Positions 8,477 through 17,158 of a stretch of DNA of 33,962 nucleotides are shown in pieces. Position numbers and translations under genes: made by a program. The stretch is from contig DBCR01000077.1 of the NCBI GenBank assembly GCA_002293125.1, positions 1 to 33,962 on the forward strand, in the 5' to 3' direction. Below the pieces are notes generated by a model. That model had not been told where the DNA came from. It was given only the letters and a program-made list of their open reading frames with translations, and did not search any database. The DNA is from Opitutia bacterium UBA953 (GTDB taxonomy: Bacteria; Verrucomicrobiota; Verrucomicrobiia; Opitutales; UBA953). Position 1 is the stretch's first letter; every line of letters begins with the position of its first letter.

Positions 8477-9643
8477 ATGTTCGGCGGCAAATGTCCCTTC
8501 GGCCATAAGCCCTCCGATCCTTTCAAGGCGAAGCGGGAGGCTGGACCGGTCGCGCGTTACGAATTCCAGGGAGAGCAGATTCCGATGATCCTGCGCCATG
8601 CCGAAGTCCGGCAGGCGGCCAAGGATTGGAGGACTTATAGTTCCGACGCGCCCTTCCGCGTGCCGATCCCGTCCGAGGAAGAAGCCCGCTCGATGCGCCA
8701 GCTACCGATCGAGACCAATCCACCCGAACACTCGGAATACCGCGCCATCGTCGAACCGTTCTTCAACCGTCCGAAGCTGCCTGAGATGATCGCACAGGTC
8801 GAACATCTCATCGATAGCCTCTTACGTGATGCGATCGCTCGCGACACGACCGAGGTCGTCCACGGCTTTGCCCTGCCCCTCCAGGCCCGTGCGCTCACCT
8901 ATCTCCTCAATACTCACGAAAGTGAAGCTGACCTCTGGATCGGCTGGGGCATCCACGTCTTCCGCGTCCGGGGCGGCCTCAAGAAAGGCGTCGAGCTGGA
9001 GAACTACCTGCACGCCAAGTTCGATGCGGCTGGCCGCGCACCTGGCGCCGACTTCTTCAGCGCGCTCACGCAAGCGACCTTCCGCGACCGTCCGCTCACG
9101 CGCGAAGAGATGATGGGGTTCGCTAACCTGGCCTTCGCCGGCGGCCGCGACACGATCATCCACACCGTCGCCTGTGCGCTCGGCCACCTCGCCGCCAACC
9201 CCGAGGCGCTGGCCTACCTGCGCGAAGAGCCGAAGCGGATCACGCATGCGAGCGAGGAGTTCTTCCGGTTCTTCATGCCGCTGACACACATCGGCCGCGT
9301 CTGCCCCGTCGCCACGTCCGTGCACGGCGAACAGGTCCCCGCCGGCGGGCGCGTCTCGCTCGGCTGGGCTTCCGCCAACCGCGATGAGTCCGTCTTCCCA
9401 CAGGCCGACGAGTTCAAGATCGACCGCAAGCCGAACCCGCACCTGTCGTTTGGCTTCGGCGAACACCTCTGCCTCGGCGCCCCGCACGCTCGGCTCATCG
9501 TGCGTACCCTACTGCAAAAGTGCGTCGAGCTACTGGACGGTATGGAGATCGTCTCGGCCGAGGAACGTACGGAGACCGAGCATGACTACGAGCGGAGGCT
9601 CGGGTATGAGTCGCTGGTGCTGAAGTTCCGTCCGCGGGCCTGA
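8477..9643 (+). CDS. Cytosolic class I-type cytochrome P450
   Basis: The protein has 388 aa with no signal peptide or membrane anchor, as in soluble bacterial P450s. The oxygen-activation motif of helix I is A221-G-G-R-D-T226, the ExxR pair of helix K is E261-F-F-R264, and the haem loop is FGFGEHLCLG with Cys332 as thiolate ligand. All key residues are present, so the enzyme should be active. It would need a ferredoxin and a reductase; neither is encoded in the window. The gene lies 4 bases behind sulfatase 2. Known precedent: P450s in porphyran loci of marine Bacteroidetes remove methyl ethers from 6-O-methyl galactose. A similar role here is inference only, and small-molecule hydroxylation is an alternative. 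Confidence 0.95.
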   Translation: MFGGKCPFGHKPSDPFKAKREAGPVARYEFQGEQIPMILRHAEVRQAAKDWRTYSSDAPFRVPIPSEEEARSMRQLPIETNPPEHSEYRAIVEPFFNRPKLPEMIAQVEHLIDSLLRDAIARDTTEVVHGFALPLQARALTYLLNTHESEADLWIGWGIHVFRVRGGLKKGVELENYLHAKFDAAGRAPGADFFSALTQATFRDRPLTREEMMGFANLAFAGGRDTIIHTVACALGHLAANPEALAYLREEPKRITHASEEFFRFFMPLTHIGRVCPVATSVHGEQVPAGGRVSLGWASANRDESVFPQADEFKIDRKPNPHLSFGFGEHLCLGAPHARLIVRTLLQKCVELLDGMEIVSAEERTETEHDYERRLGYESLVLKFRPRA

Positions 9644-9730
9644 ACGGGGTTGCCATGAGGGAGGCGAGGACCTAGCCCTTCTTTGCCCTAACCTTCGCCT
9701 CACAGCGGGGTTCCCAACACGTACCCCGCC

Positions 9731-11821
9731 ATGTTCGCCTTCAGCCTGACCATCTTCTGGGGAGCCTGCCTGCTCTTCCTCGTCCAACCGCTGATCGCGC
9801 GCTTCATCCTCCCCTGGTTCGGCGGCGGGCCTGCCGTCTGGACGACGTGCATGCTGTTCTTCCAGGTCCTGCTTCTCGGCGGCTACGCCTACGCCCACTT
9901 CAGCATCAGCCGCCTGACCCCTCGCCGTCAGGTCATCACCCACCTCTGCCTGTTGGCGCTCGCGGTGGCCCTGCTCCCGATCACCCCAGGCGACCAATGG
10001 AAGCCGACCGACGGTTCCAATGCCGCTGGACACATCCTATTGCTGCTCTTGGCCTGCCTCGGCCTCCCCTACCTCGTGCTCTCCGCCACCGGCCCACTCT
10101 TGCAGGCTTGGTTCAGCAAGGCGAACCCCGGCGTCTCGCCCTATCGTCTCTACGCCCTCTCGAACATCGGCTCCCTTCTCGCGCTCCTGGCATATCCGTT
10201 CGTGCTCGAACCTCAGCTCGCCCGTCAGGCTCAGGCCAACTGGTGGTCCGTCGGCCTCGCCCTCTACGCCGGCCTCGCCGGCTGGTGCGGCTACAAAGTC
10301 TGGAAGAGCGCCGGCGCCGATACGAAAGCGGCCATCGCGGACGACGCGGAAGAAGCTCCGTCGACGGGCCGTAAGCTGCTCTGGTTCGCCCTGCCCGCAT
10401 GTGGAGTGATGCTGCTCCTCGCGATCACTAATAAAATCTGCCAGGACATCGCCGTCGTGCCCTTCCTCTGGGTGCTGCCGCTCAGCCTATACCTGCTCTC
10501 GTTCATCATCAGCTTCGACAGCCCGCGCTGGTATCACCGCGCCGTCTGGTTGCCCCTCCTCGCCGCGCTGCTCGGCATGGTGCTATACAACCTGAATCAG
10601 GCGGAATCACACCCGAACATTACGCCGCTCGCCACGCTTTACCTCGGCACGATGTTCGTCGCCTGCATGGTCTGCCACGGCGAGGTCTTCCGCCTGCGAC
10701 CGGGAGCCAGCCGCCTGACCAGCTATTACCTTTCCATCTCCGCCGGCGGGGCGGCGGGCGGACTCTTCGTCGCCCTCGTGGCCCCGTTCATCTTCCTGGA
10801 TTACTTCGAGCTCCACCTCGCGCTCTTCCTCACGGCGGCGCTCGTGCTGGGCGTCCTCCGCCAGGACGTCACGTGCTTCTTGCAGAAGGGCCGCGGCCGC
10901 TGGGGCTGGGCCGTCCTGCTCCTGCTCCTCCCGGGCTTCGGTTACGGCCTGTACGACGTCGCCGCGACGTCTTTGCGGGGCGCCCTCTCGGTCACCCGCG
11001 GTTTCTACGGCGTGCTCAAGGTCATCGAGAACGATGCCGGTAATCCCGAGCTGCATCATCTCACGCTGCAGCACGGCGCCACGATCCACGGACTCCAATA
11101 CGTCGACCCCGAGAAACGCACCAACCCCAGCAGTTACTACACCTCGACCAGCGGCGTCGGGCGACTTCTGCGCACCATCAAGCCCGAAGGCGGTCGCCGC
11201 GTCGGCGCCGTCGGCCTCGGCTCCGGCACCCTCGCCGCCTGGGGCCGCCAGGGCGACACGTTCCGCTTCTACGAAATCAATGACGACGTGGCGCGGCTCG
11301 CGACGAGCACGTTCACCTACCTGAAAGACTCCAAGGCGAAGACGGAACTCGTCATGGGCGATGCTCGCCTCCGCATGGAAGGGGAACCTGATCAGCAGTA
11401 CGACATGATCATCCTCGACGCCTTCAGCAGCGACGCGATTCCGGTCCACCTGCTCACGCTGGAGGCCTTCGCGACCTACCAGCGCCACCTCAAGCCTGAC
11501 GGTGCCATCGTGATCCACGTCTCAAATCGCTACCTCGACCTCCACCCCGTGGTCTACCGCATCGCCGAGAAGATCGGCTTCCCGGCTATCACCATCGACG
11601 ACAACGATACGGCCTACGAGGACGCTGGCTTCTATGGCTCGGACTGGATCATCATGACACGCGACCAAGCCTTGCTGAAGCAGCCGCTCCTGCTCGACGT
11701 GACAAAGGAACAAGTGGAGTTCTCGGCCCGCGTCCTCCCCTGGACTGACGAACGGAGCGATTTGCTCCGCATCATGGTCTCCGAGGAAGGCAGCTTCCTC
11801 CGCTGGTTGCAAGGACTCTGA
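9731..11821 (+). CDS. Fused multi-pass membrane / spermidine-synthase-like protein
   Basis: The protein has 696 aa. The first ~430 residues contain about ten hydrophobic helices (opening with FAFSLTIFWGACLLFLVQPL), with a more polar interruption near residues 195-215. The last ~230 residues form an aminopropyltransferase/methyltransferase-like Rossmann domain: VGAVGLGSGTLAAW is the nucleotide-binding loop, YEIN the acidic end of the next strand, and MIILDAFSSDAIP the conserved segment of spermidine synthases. Such fused proteins are common in Planctomycetes and Verrucomicrobia. Polyamine synthesis is not demonstrated for them, and the ligand of the membrane part is unknown. It is transcribed in the same direction as its neighbours, with 87 bases upstream and 67 downstream, so it may have its own promoter. 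Confidence 0.85.
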   Translation: MFAFSLTIFWGACLLFLVQPLIARFILPWFGGGPAVWTTCMLFFQVLLLGGYAYAHFSISRLTPRRQVITHLCLLALAVALLPITPGDQWKPTDGSNAAGHILLLLLACLGLPYLVLSATGPLLQAWFSKANPGVSPYRLYALSNIGSLLALLAYPFVLEPQLARQAQANWWSVGLALYAGLAGWCGYKVWKSAGADTKAAIADDAEEAPSTGRKLLWFALPACGVMLLLAITNKICQDIAVVPFLWVLPLSLYLLSFIISFDSPRWYHRAVWLPLLAALLGMVLYNLNQAESHPNITPLATLYLGTMFVACMVCHGEVFRLRPGASRLTSYYLSISAGGAAGGLFVALVAPFIFLDYFELHLALFLTAALVLGVLRQDVTCFLQKGRGRWGWAVLLLLLPGFGYGLYDVAATSLRGALSVTRGFYGVLKVIENDAGNPELHHLTLQHGATIHGLQYVDPEKRTNPSSYYTSTSGVGRLLRTIKPEGGRRVGAVGLGSGTLAAWGRQGDTFRFYEINDDVARLATSTFTYLKDSKAKTELVMGDARLRMEGEPDQQYDMIILDAFSSDAIPVHLLTLEAFATYQRHLKPDGAIVIHVSNRYLDLHPVVYRIAEKIGFPAITIDDNDTAYEDAGFYGSDWIIMTRDQALLKQPLLLDVTKEQVEFSARVLPWTDERSDLLRIMVSEEGSFLRWLQGL

Positions 11822-11888
11822 GGTTTTCACTCATCTCGAGCAGGTCTTATTGCCTTTTATCAGGGCGAGGGCTACCCCTTACCCACCC

Positions 11889-14561
11889 ATGATCGTCAGC
11901 CGGCCCATCCTCACCCTGCTCCTCGGCGCGTTGAGCTGTCTCGCGGCCGAGCCGGTAAAAAAACCTGCGCCGCGCGAAGGCCGTAAGACCATTTCTTACG
12001 CCCCGCAGCCATGGGGCACCTGGGTCGAAGCCGACTTCCCTTTCTTCTCCTCGATCCTCGACGCACGCCGGGACGGACTCGGTAAGAACAACCTTACGCC
12101 ACGCGGGATCATCATCAAGCTACCCCATGACACCTGGGCCTGCTTTGACACCGACCTACTCCGCGTCTCCGCCGTCTGGCGTGGTAAAGGCGTCAGCGAC
12201 AAAGCCCTCGCACCCGGCTCCTATCACGACCCCAGCCGCAAGACACTCGGCGGCCAGTTCCCCGCCCCGCAGCCTGAAGGAAAACTCTGGCTCGGCCACG
12301 CCATCATCCCCGGCTGGCAGCTCGGCGCCACGGTCGATCGCACCGACCCGCGCTCTCCCGCCCCTTCGCCGGAGGAAGTCGGCCGCGGTCCTGTCCCGTC
12401 GTCGCTCGGCCAATTCCAATCCGTCGAACTCGTCGGACAAGACGTCGTCCTCACCTATCGCGTCGCCGATGCGACTATCCGCGAGCGCTGGAAGACTTCC
12501 GAACATGACGGCCAGATCGTGGTCGAACGCCACCTGTCCGTCTCTGCCCATACGAAGGACCTGCTCCTCGTCGTCGGCGCCCGCCACCAAGGCCCGTCCC
12601 AAGAACTGGAGACGGGAGTCACGGTCAGCGGCCCGGCCGAACTCATCCCTGACGACGACTTCTTTGCGGTCAAGGTTCCCGCCAACGCGGCCGCGTCCGC
12701 GATCTGTGTCTCGCTCTGCGATGAACACCCCGCCCCCGGTATCGCCGCCGTCGCCATCCCCGCCGGACCGGCTTCACGCCGATGGAAAACCTCGGTCACG
12801 ACCAAGGTCGCCCTCAGTTCCGCCAAGGAACCCTATGTCATCGACCATATCGGCCTGCCCGTCGACAACCCATGGAAACGTGCCGTCCGCACCGGCGATA
12901 TCCAATTCCTCAAAGATGGCACGGCGGTCGTCGTCACCCTCGACGGCGATGTCTGGCTCGCCCGCGGACTCAAGGAGGGCGCCACCGACGTCACCTGGCG
13001 CCGTTTCGCCTCCGGACTGCACGAGCCGATGACCTGCGCCATCCGCGACGAACAGATCTTCGTCTTCGACCGCAATGGCATCTGGCGACTCCGCGATACG
13101 AACGGCGACGGTGAAGCCGACGTCCATGAGCTCTTCTCGAACGCCTTCGCCCAGACCGCCGACATGCGCGAGTTCCCCAGCACGATCCGGCTCGCGCCGA
13201 AAGGCGAGTTCGTCATCGGTAAAGGCGGTCAGGAAGCGACGACCATCGGCAAGCACAACGGCAGCATCCTCCGCATCTCCGCCGACGGGCAGACGGCCAC
13301 CCTGCTCGGCTATGGCTTCCGTCAGCCCAACCTGTCGGTCCATCCGCGCACCGGCCTCGTCATCGCCAGCGACCAGCAGGGTCAGTACATCCCCAGCACG
13401 CCGATCCACATCGTCGAGGACGCCCAGTTCTATGGCTTCCTGAGCGATAAACTGCCCAAGCAGAAATATCCCGCCCCCATCGCCGAGCCGCTCACCTGGA
13501 TTCCCCACGCCGTCAACGCCTCCGCCCTCTCGCAGGTCTGGCTCTTCGACGCCAAGATGGGTGCGCTCAATGACGAGATGTTGCAGATCTGCTTCAACCA
13601 GCCGGACCTCCTCCGCGTGCTCTGGAATCATCGCGGCTCCCGCCCGCAGGCCAGCGTCGTCAGCATCGCCAGCGACTTCGCCACCCCGCCCCTCAACGGC
13701 TCGGTCAATCCGGCCGACGGCCAGCTGTACATCGCCGGCTTCCAGATCGCCGGCTGGGGCAACACGCTGAAGACCCTCACCGGCATCGAACGCGTGCGAC
13801 ACACCGGCGCGCCTTCGCTGACGCCCCGCGAAGTCATCCCGACGGACCGCGGCATCCTGCTCCGCTTCGACGTCGCCCTCGATTCGGCCAAGGCCACGAA
13901 TCCCGACAACTACTCCTTCGCGACGTGGCACTACAAGCGGGCCCACACCTACGGTTCAGCGCAATACAAGGCCGACGGCAAGACCGGCAACGATTGGCTG
14001 ACGGCCAGCAGCGCCTACCTGAGCCAAGACGGTAAGAGCGTCTTCATCGGCGTCCCCGGACTGAAGCCTGTCGAGCAACTACGCATCGGTTGGGGCATCG
14101 CGTCCGCCACCGGCGCCGAGATGCGTCAGAACGCCTACACGACGCCGTACGAGTTCACGAAATTCGACCCCGTCGCCGAAGGCTTCGGCCCGATCGACAT
14201 CGACCTCACCCCGCGTGCCGCGGCGGCGAAGAAGGCCGAGATCGTCTCTGCCGAAGAAGGTAAACGCCTCGCCACCATGTTCGGCTGCATCGCCTGCCAC
14301 TCGGTCGGCGAGACTGCGATGAGCAACGTCGGGCCGAGTTGGAAAGGCCTCTTTGGCTCCAAGCGCGATTACGTGACCGACAAGGGCAAGAAGGGTTCGC
14401 TCACCGCGGACGAGCGTTACCTCCGAGAATCCATCCTCGAGCCTAACGCCAAGAAGCACGCCTCCTTCATGAAATCGGAGTTCGCCATGCCTAGCTTCGC
14501 CGGCGTGCTGACCGACGGCCAAGTCGACTCCATCGTCCTTTACATCAAGACCCTCAAGTAA
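11889..14561 (+). CDS. Secreted DUF6797-like protein with beta-propeller and C-terminal cytochrome c domain
   Basis: The protein has 890 aa. The ATG at 11889 begins a signal peptide (LLLGALSCLAAEP); the longer frame from a TTG at 11850 is unlikely. The N-terminal part (PWGTWVEADFPFFSSILDARR and LPHDTWACFDTDLLRVSAVW) matches the DUF6797 domain of Verrucomicrobia. Residues from about 330 to 640 look like a soluble-dehydrogenase-type beta-propeller (DGDVWLARG, DRNGIWRLRDTNGDGEAD). The C terminus carries a single haem c site, C800-I-A-C-H804, with a probable distal Met in EFAMPSFAG near the end. It probably passes electrons from substrate oxidation to the periplasmic chain. The O-methyltransferase begins 1 base after the stop. 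Confidence 0.82.
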   Translation: MIVSRPILTLLLGALSCLAAEPVKKPAPREGRKTISYAPQPWGTWVEADFPFFSSILDARRDGLGKNNLTPRGIIIKLPHDTWACFDTDLLRVSAVWRGKGVSDKALAPGSYHDPSRKTLGGQFPAPQPEGKLWLGHAIIPGWQLGATVDRTDPRSPAPSPEEVGRGPVPSSLGQFQSVELVGQDVVLTYRVADATIRERWKTSEHDGQIVVERHLSVSAHTKDLLLVVGARHQGPSQELETGVTVSGPAELIPDDDFFAVKVPANAAASAICVSLCDEHPAPGIAAVAIPAGPASRRWKTSVTTKVALSSAKEPYVIDHIGLPVDNPWKRAVRTGDIQFLKDGTAVVVTLDGDVWLARGLKEGATDVTWRRFASGLHEPMTCAIRDEQIFVFDRNGIWRLRDTNGDGEADVHELFSNAFAQTADMREFPSTIRLAPKGEFVIGKGGQEATTIGKHNGSILRISADGQTATLLGYGFRQPNLSVHPRTGLVIASDQQGQYIPSTPIHIVEDAQFYGFLSDKLPKQKYPAPIAEPLTWIPHAVNASALSQVWLFDAKMGALNDEMLQICFNQPDLLRVLWNHRGSRPQASVVSIASDFATPPLNGSVNPADGQLYIAGFQIAGWGNTLKTLTGIERVRHTGAPSLTPREVIPTDRGILLRFDVALDSAKATNPDNYSFATWHYKRAHTYGSAQYKADGKTGNDWLTASSAYLSQDGKSVFIGVPGLKPVEQLRIGWGIASATGAEMRQNAYTTPYEFTKFDPVAEGFGPIDIDLTPRAAAAKKAEIVSAEEGKRLATMFGCIACHSVGETAMSNVGPSWKGLFGSKRDYVTDKGKKGSLTADERYLRESILEPNAKKHASFMKSEFAMPSFAGVLTDGQVDSIVLYIKTLK

Positions 14562-14562
14562 C

Positions 14563-15600
14563 ATGCCCGCCCCGCTCGACCTGACCCGCTCGCCCGCCCA
14601 CGACCCACTGGAGATCTATCGCTTCCGTGATGGCCTCTATGCCGTCGACCTGATCGCCGCCGCGATTACGGAATTCGACCTGTTCACCAAGCTCGCCACG
14701 AAGCCTGCCGATTTCGCGACGGTCTGCCGCGACCTTGGTACCCACCGCCGGCCGACGGACGTGATGCTGACGCTTTTCGTCGCCAATGGCTTCCTGGCCA
14801 TGAAAGACGGCATCTACTCCACCACCCCGCTCGGCCAAGAACACCTCGTCAGCACCTCACCGGTCTTCTTGGGCGCCTATTACGCCTCGCTCAAGGACCG
14901 GCCGGTGGTGAAAGACTTCGTCGTCATCCTCAAGACCGACAAACCGGCCAACTGGGGTAGCTACAAGGATGAGAAGCCGTGGAGCGAAGCCATGCTCACC
15001 GACGCGTTCGCGACGAGCTTCACGGCGGCGATGGATTCGCGCGGCTTCACGCTCGGCCCCGCCATGGCGAAGGCTTCGCCGATCGGCGCACGTAGCCGCC
15101 TGCTCGACATCGCCGGCGGTTCGGGCATCTATGCCTGTGCCCTCGTCGCCAACCACGCCCAGCTCACCGCCACGGTCTTCGAACGCGCCCCAGTCGACGG
15201 CATCACGCGCAAGATGATCGCCAAGCGTGGCTTCCAGGACCGCGTCGACGTCAAGGCCGGCGACATGTTCACCGAAGCCCTACCCTCGGGCTATGACGTC
15301 CACCTGTTCTCTAACGTCCTCCATGACTGGGACACGGATAAGGTCCGCTTCCTCCTGGCCGCTTCCGCAAAGGCTCTCCCTAAGGGCGGCCTGCTGATCG
15401 TCCACGACGCCCACCTGAACGACACCAAGACCGGCCCGGCGCCCGTGGCGGCCTACTCTGCGCTCTTGATGAGCGTCACCGAAGGCCGTTGTTACGGTAC
15501 CGGCGAGATGCGCGCGCTCCTGACCGAAGCCGGCTTCGGTGACATCCGCCACCAGGACACGGCGTGCGATCGCAGCATTGTCACGGCCGTAAGGCAGTGA
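14563..15600 (+). CDS. SAM-dependent O-methyltransferase (plant-OMT/hydroxyneurosporene type)
   Basis: The protein has 345 aa and no signal peptide. Residues ~20-100 look like the winged-helix dimerisation domain of this class (AVDLIAAAITEFDLFTKLA). The SAM-binding glycine loop is LLDIAGGSGIYA, with Asp182 at the end of beta 1. The segment LFSNVLHDWDTDK carries His254-Asp-Trp, the position used as catalytic base in plant O-methyltransferases. It would transfer a methyl group to a hydroxyl, often of an aromatic compound. The ATG lies 1 base after the stop of the large cytochrome gene, implying translational coupling, although one product is exported and the other cytosolic. The substrate is unknown. 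Confidence 0.87.
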   Translation: MPAPLDLTRSPAHDPLEIYRFRDGLYAVDLIAAAITEFDLFTKLATKPADFATVCRDLGTHRRPTDVMLTLFVANGFLAMKDGIYSTTPLGQEHLVSTSPVFLGAYYASLKDRPVVKDFVVILKTDKPANWGSYKDEKPWSEAMLTDAFATSFTAAMDSRGFTLGPAMAKASPIGARSRLLDIAGGSGIYACALVANHAQLTATVFERAPVDGITRKMIAKRGFQDRVDVKAGDMFTEALPSGYDVHLFSNVLHDWDTDKVRFLLAASAKALPKGGLLIVHDAHLNDTKTGPAPVAAYSALLMSVTEGRCYGTGEMRALLTEAGFGDIRHQDTACDRSIVTAVRQ

Positions 15601-15650
15601 AGATGACAGATGACGGATAAATAAAGCCCTCCCTCTGTCATCTGCCATCT
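15601..15650. repeat. Imperfect inverted repeat built from the word AGATGAC
   Basis: The left arm (15601-15614) is two tandem AGATGAC heptamers. The right arm (15637-15650) is GTCATCTGCCATCT, complementary at 13 of 14 positions. A 22-base AT-rich spacer separates them. The element starts immediately after the methyltransferase stop, where it could fold as an RNA hairpin and attenuate read-through. There is no clear T-tract, so a classical intrinsic terminator is not supported. Confidence 0.6.
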
Positions 15651-15666
15651 ATCCTCAGCTCTTCCC

Positions 15667-16110
15667 ATGCGCTCCCTCCTCCTCGTCTTCCTCGCCACCC
15701 TCACCTGCTCGGCCGCCGACCACCCCGAACTCGCGCGCGTGTCCGCGGCCGACGACGCCCGGGTGGCGGCCATGCTGGCCCCGACCCGCGAAAAGCTCGA
15801 AGCCGTGCTTTCGCCCGATCTGCACTACGCCCACTCGAACGGACAGGTCGACACCAAGGCGTCCTTGATCGATTCCCTGACGGATGGTTCGGCGACTTAT
15901 TCGAAATACGCCTACCAGCAGCGCGCCTTCACCTTCCCTGCCCCCGGCATCGCACTCATGGCCGGACGCTTCGATGTGAAGGCGGTCGTGAAAGGCAACC
16001 CCGCCGAGAGCACCATCAGCTTCCTCGCCGTCTGGCACCTCGAAAAAGGTGAATGGAAGTTCCTCGCCTGGCAGTCCTGCAAGGTCCCGCCCGCGACACC
16101 AGCGAAGTAA
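15667..16110 (+). CDS. Small secreted NTF2-like (DUF4440/SnoaL-type) protein
   Basis: The protein has 147 aa. Residues 1-17 are a signal peptide (LLLVFLATLTCSAAD). The mature part has the cone-shaped NTF2-like pattern: an N-terminal helix (ARVAAMLAPTREKLEAVLSPDLHYAHSNG) followed by beta strands, one ending in SFLAVWHLEKGEWKFLAWQ. This fits the DUF4440/ketosteroid-isomerase-like superfamily. No catalytic residue can be assigned; members serve as isomerases, ligand binders or accessory domains. It stands between the methyltransferase and two exported hydrolases on the same strand. TATCCT lies 11 bases before the ATG and could be a -10 element. Confidence 0.75.
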   Translation: MRSLLLVFLATLTCSAADHPELARVSAADDARVAAMLAPTREKLEAVLSPDLHYAHSNGQVDTKASLIDSLTDGSATYSKYAYQQRAFTFPAPGIALMAGRFDVKAVVKGNPAESTISFLAVWHLEKGEWKFLAWQSCKVPPATPAK

Positions 16111-16156
16111 GGTTTTACTCGCAACCGCAGGGGGTTCTGGCTGTCTCAATGGCAGC

Positions 16157-17152
16157 ATGAACCCCCTGCTCGCTTCCGTCGTTGCCCTTACCCTAGGCGC
16201 CGCCTCCCTGTTCGCTGCCGACGCGCCGACCAAAGCTCCCGCCAAGGCCGCCGTACCGGCAAAAGTCATCGACCCGGAGTTCCGTAAATATCCGCTGCCC
16301 GTCGAGCCGGACGAGAACGTCTCCTATGGTCCGCACCGCATGCAGCGGATCTACTTCTGGCGCGCGAAGTCCGATAAGCCCGCGCCCCTGCTCTTCTACA
16401 TCCACGGCGGCGGCTGGAGCGGCGGCGACCGGTCGGTCGTCCGCAGCCTACTCAAGCCGGCCCTCGAAGCCGGCATATCCGTCGTGTCCGTGGAGTACCG
16501 CACCATCAAGGACTCCACCGCCGACGGACTCGTCCCGCCGGTGAAGGGCCCGATGTTCGACTGCGCCCGCGCCCTGCAGTTCACCCGCAGCAAGGCCAAG
16601 GAATGGAACCTCGATAAGACCAGGGTCGCCCTAGCGGGCGGTTCCGCCGGCGCCTGCACCAGCCTTTGGATCGCGTTCCACGATGACCTCGCCGATCCGA
16701 ACAGCGCTGACCCCATCGCCCGCGAATCCACCCGCGTGACCTGCGCCGCGGTCTCCGGCGCCCAGACCACCCTCGACCCGAAGCAGATGCGCGATTGGAC
16801 GCCCAACAGCAAATATGGCGCCCACGCCTTCGGCATCGTCTGGGACGCGAAGCAGAAACTTTCGTCCTTCGACATGTTCTACGCCGAGCGCGAACGCATC
16901 CTCCCCTGGATCAAGGAGTACTCGCCCTACGAGCTGGTCAGCCGCGACGACCCGCCCGTCGGCCTTTTCTACAGCACCCCGCCTAACCTCGGCAAAGACG
17001 AGAAGGATCCGACGCATACGGCTAACTTCGGCGTGAAACTCAAGGAACACTGCGACGCGAACGGCGTCCGCTGCGAACTGGTCTACCCTGGCGCCCCGAA
17101 CGCGGTCCACGCGACCGACATCGATTACGTCAAGGCGCACCTGCGCCCCTGA
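16157..17152 (+). CDS. Exported alpha/beta hydrolase (esterase/lipase-like)
   Basis: The protein has 331 aa. The ATG at 16157 opens a signal peptide ending near SLFAAD; the longer open frame upstream overlaps the preceding gene and is rejected. The oxyanion region YIHGGGWSGGD and the nucleophile elbow G-G-S163-A-G are clear, and a late NAVHATD segment supplies the likely catalytic His. The family resembles the BD-FAE/hormone-sensitive-lipase-like esterases often placed in glycan-degradation loci, where they remove acyl groups. Its stop is 6 bases before the GTG of the next hydrolase, so the two form an operon. Confidence 0.87.
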   Translation: MNPLLASVVALTLGAASLFAADAPTKAPAKAAVPAKVIDPEFRKYPLPVEPDENVSYGPHRMQRIYFWRAKSDKPAPLLFYIHGGGWSGGDRSVVRSLLKPALEAGISVVSVEYRTIKDSTADGLVPPVKGPMFDCARALQFTRSKAKEWNLDKTRVALAGGSAGACTSLWIAFHDDLADPNSADPIARESTRVTCAAVSGAQTTLDPKQMRDWTPNSKYGAHAFGIVWDAKQKLSSFDMFYAERERILPWIKEYSPYELVSRDDPPVGLFYSTPPNLGKDEKDPTHTANFGVKLKEHCDANGVRCELVYPGAPNAVHATDIDYVKAHLRP

Positions 17153-17158
17153 ACTCAA

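Noticed and set aside
3510..9680. Shared word GCGAGGACCT in the gaps at ~3518 and ~9663
   Set aside because: It is a single 10-base match with no structure or consistent position relative to the start codons; likely chance.
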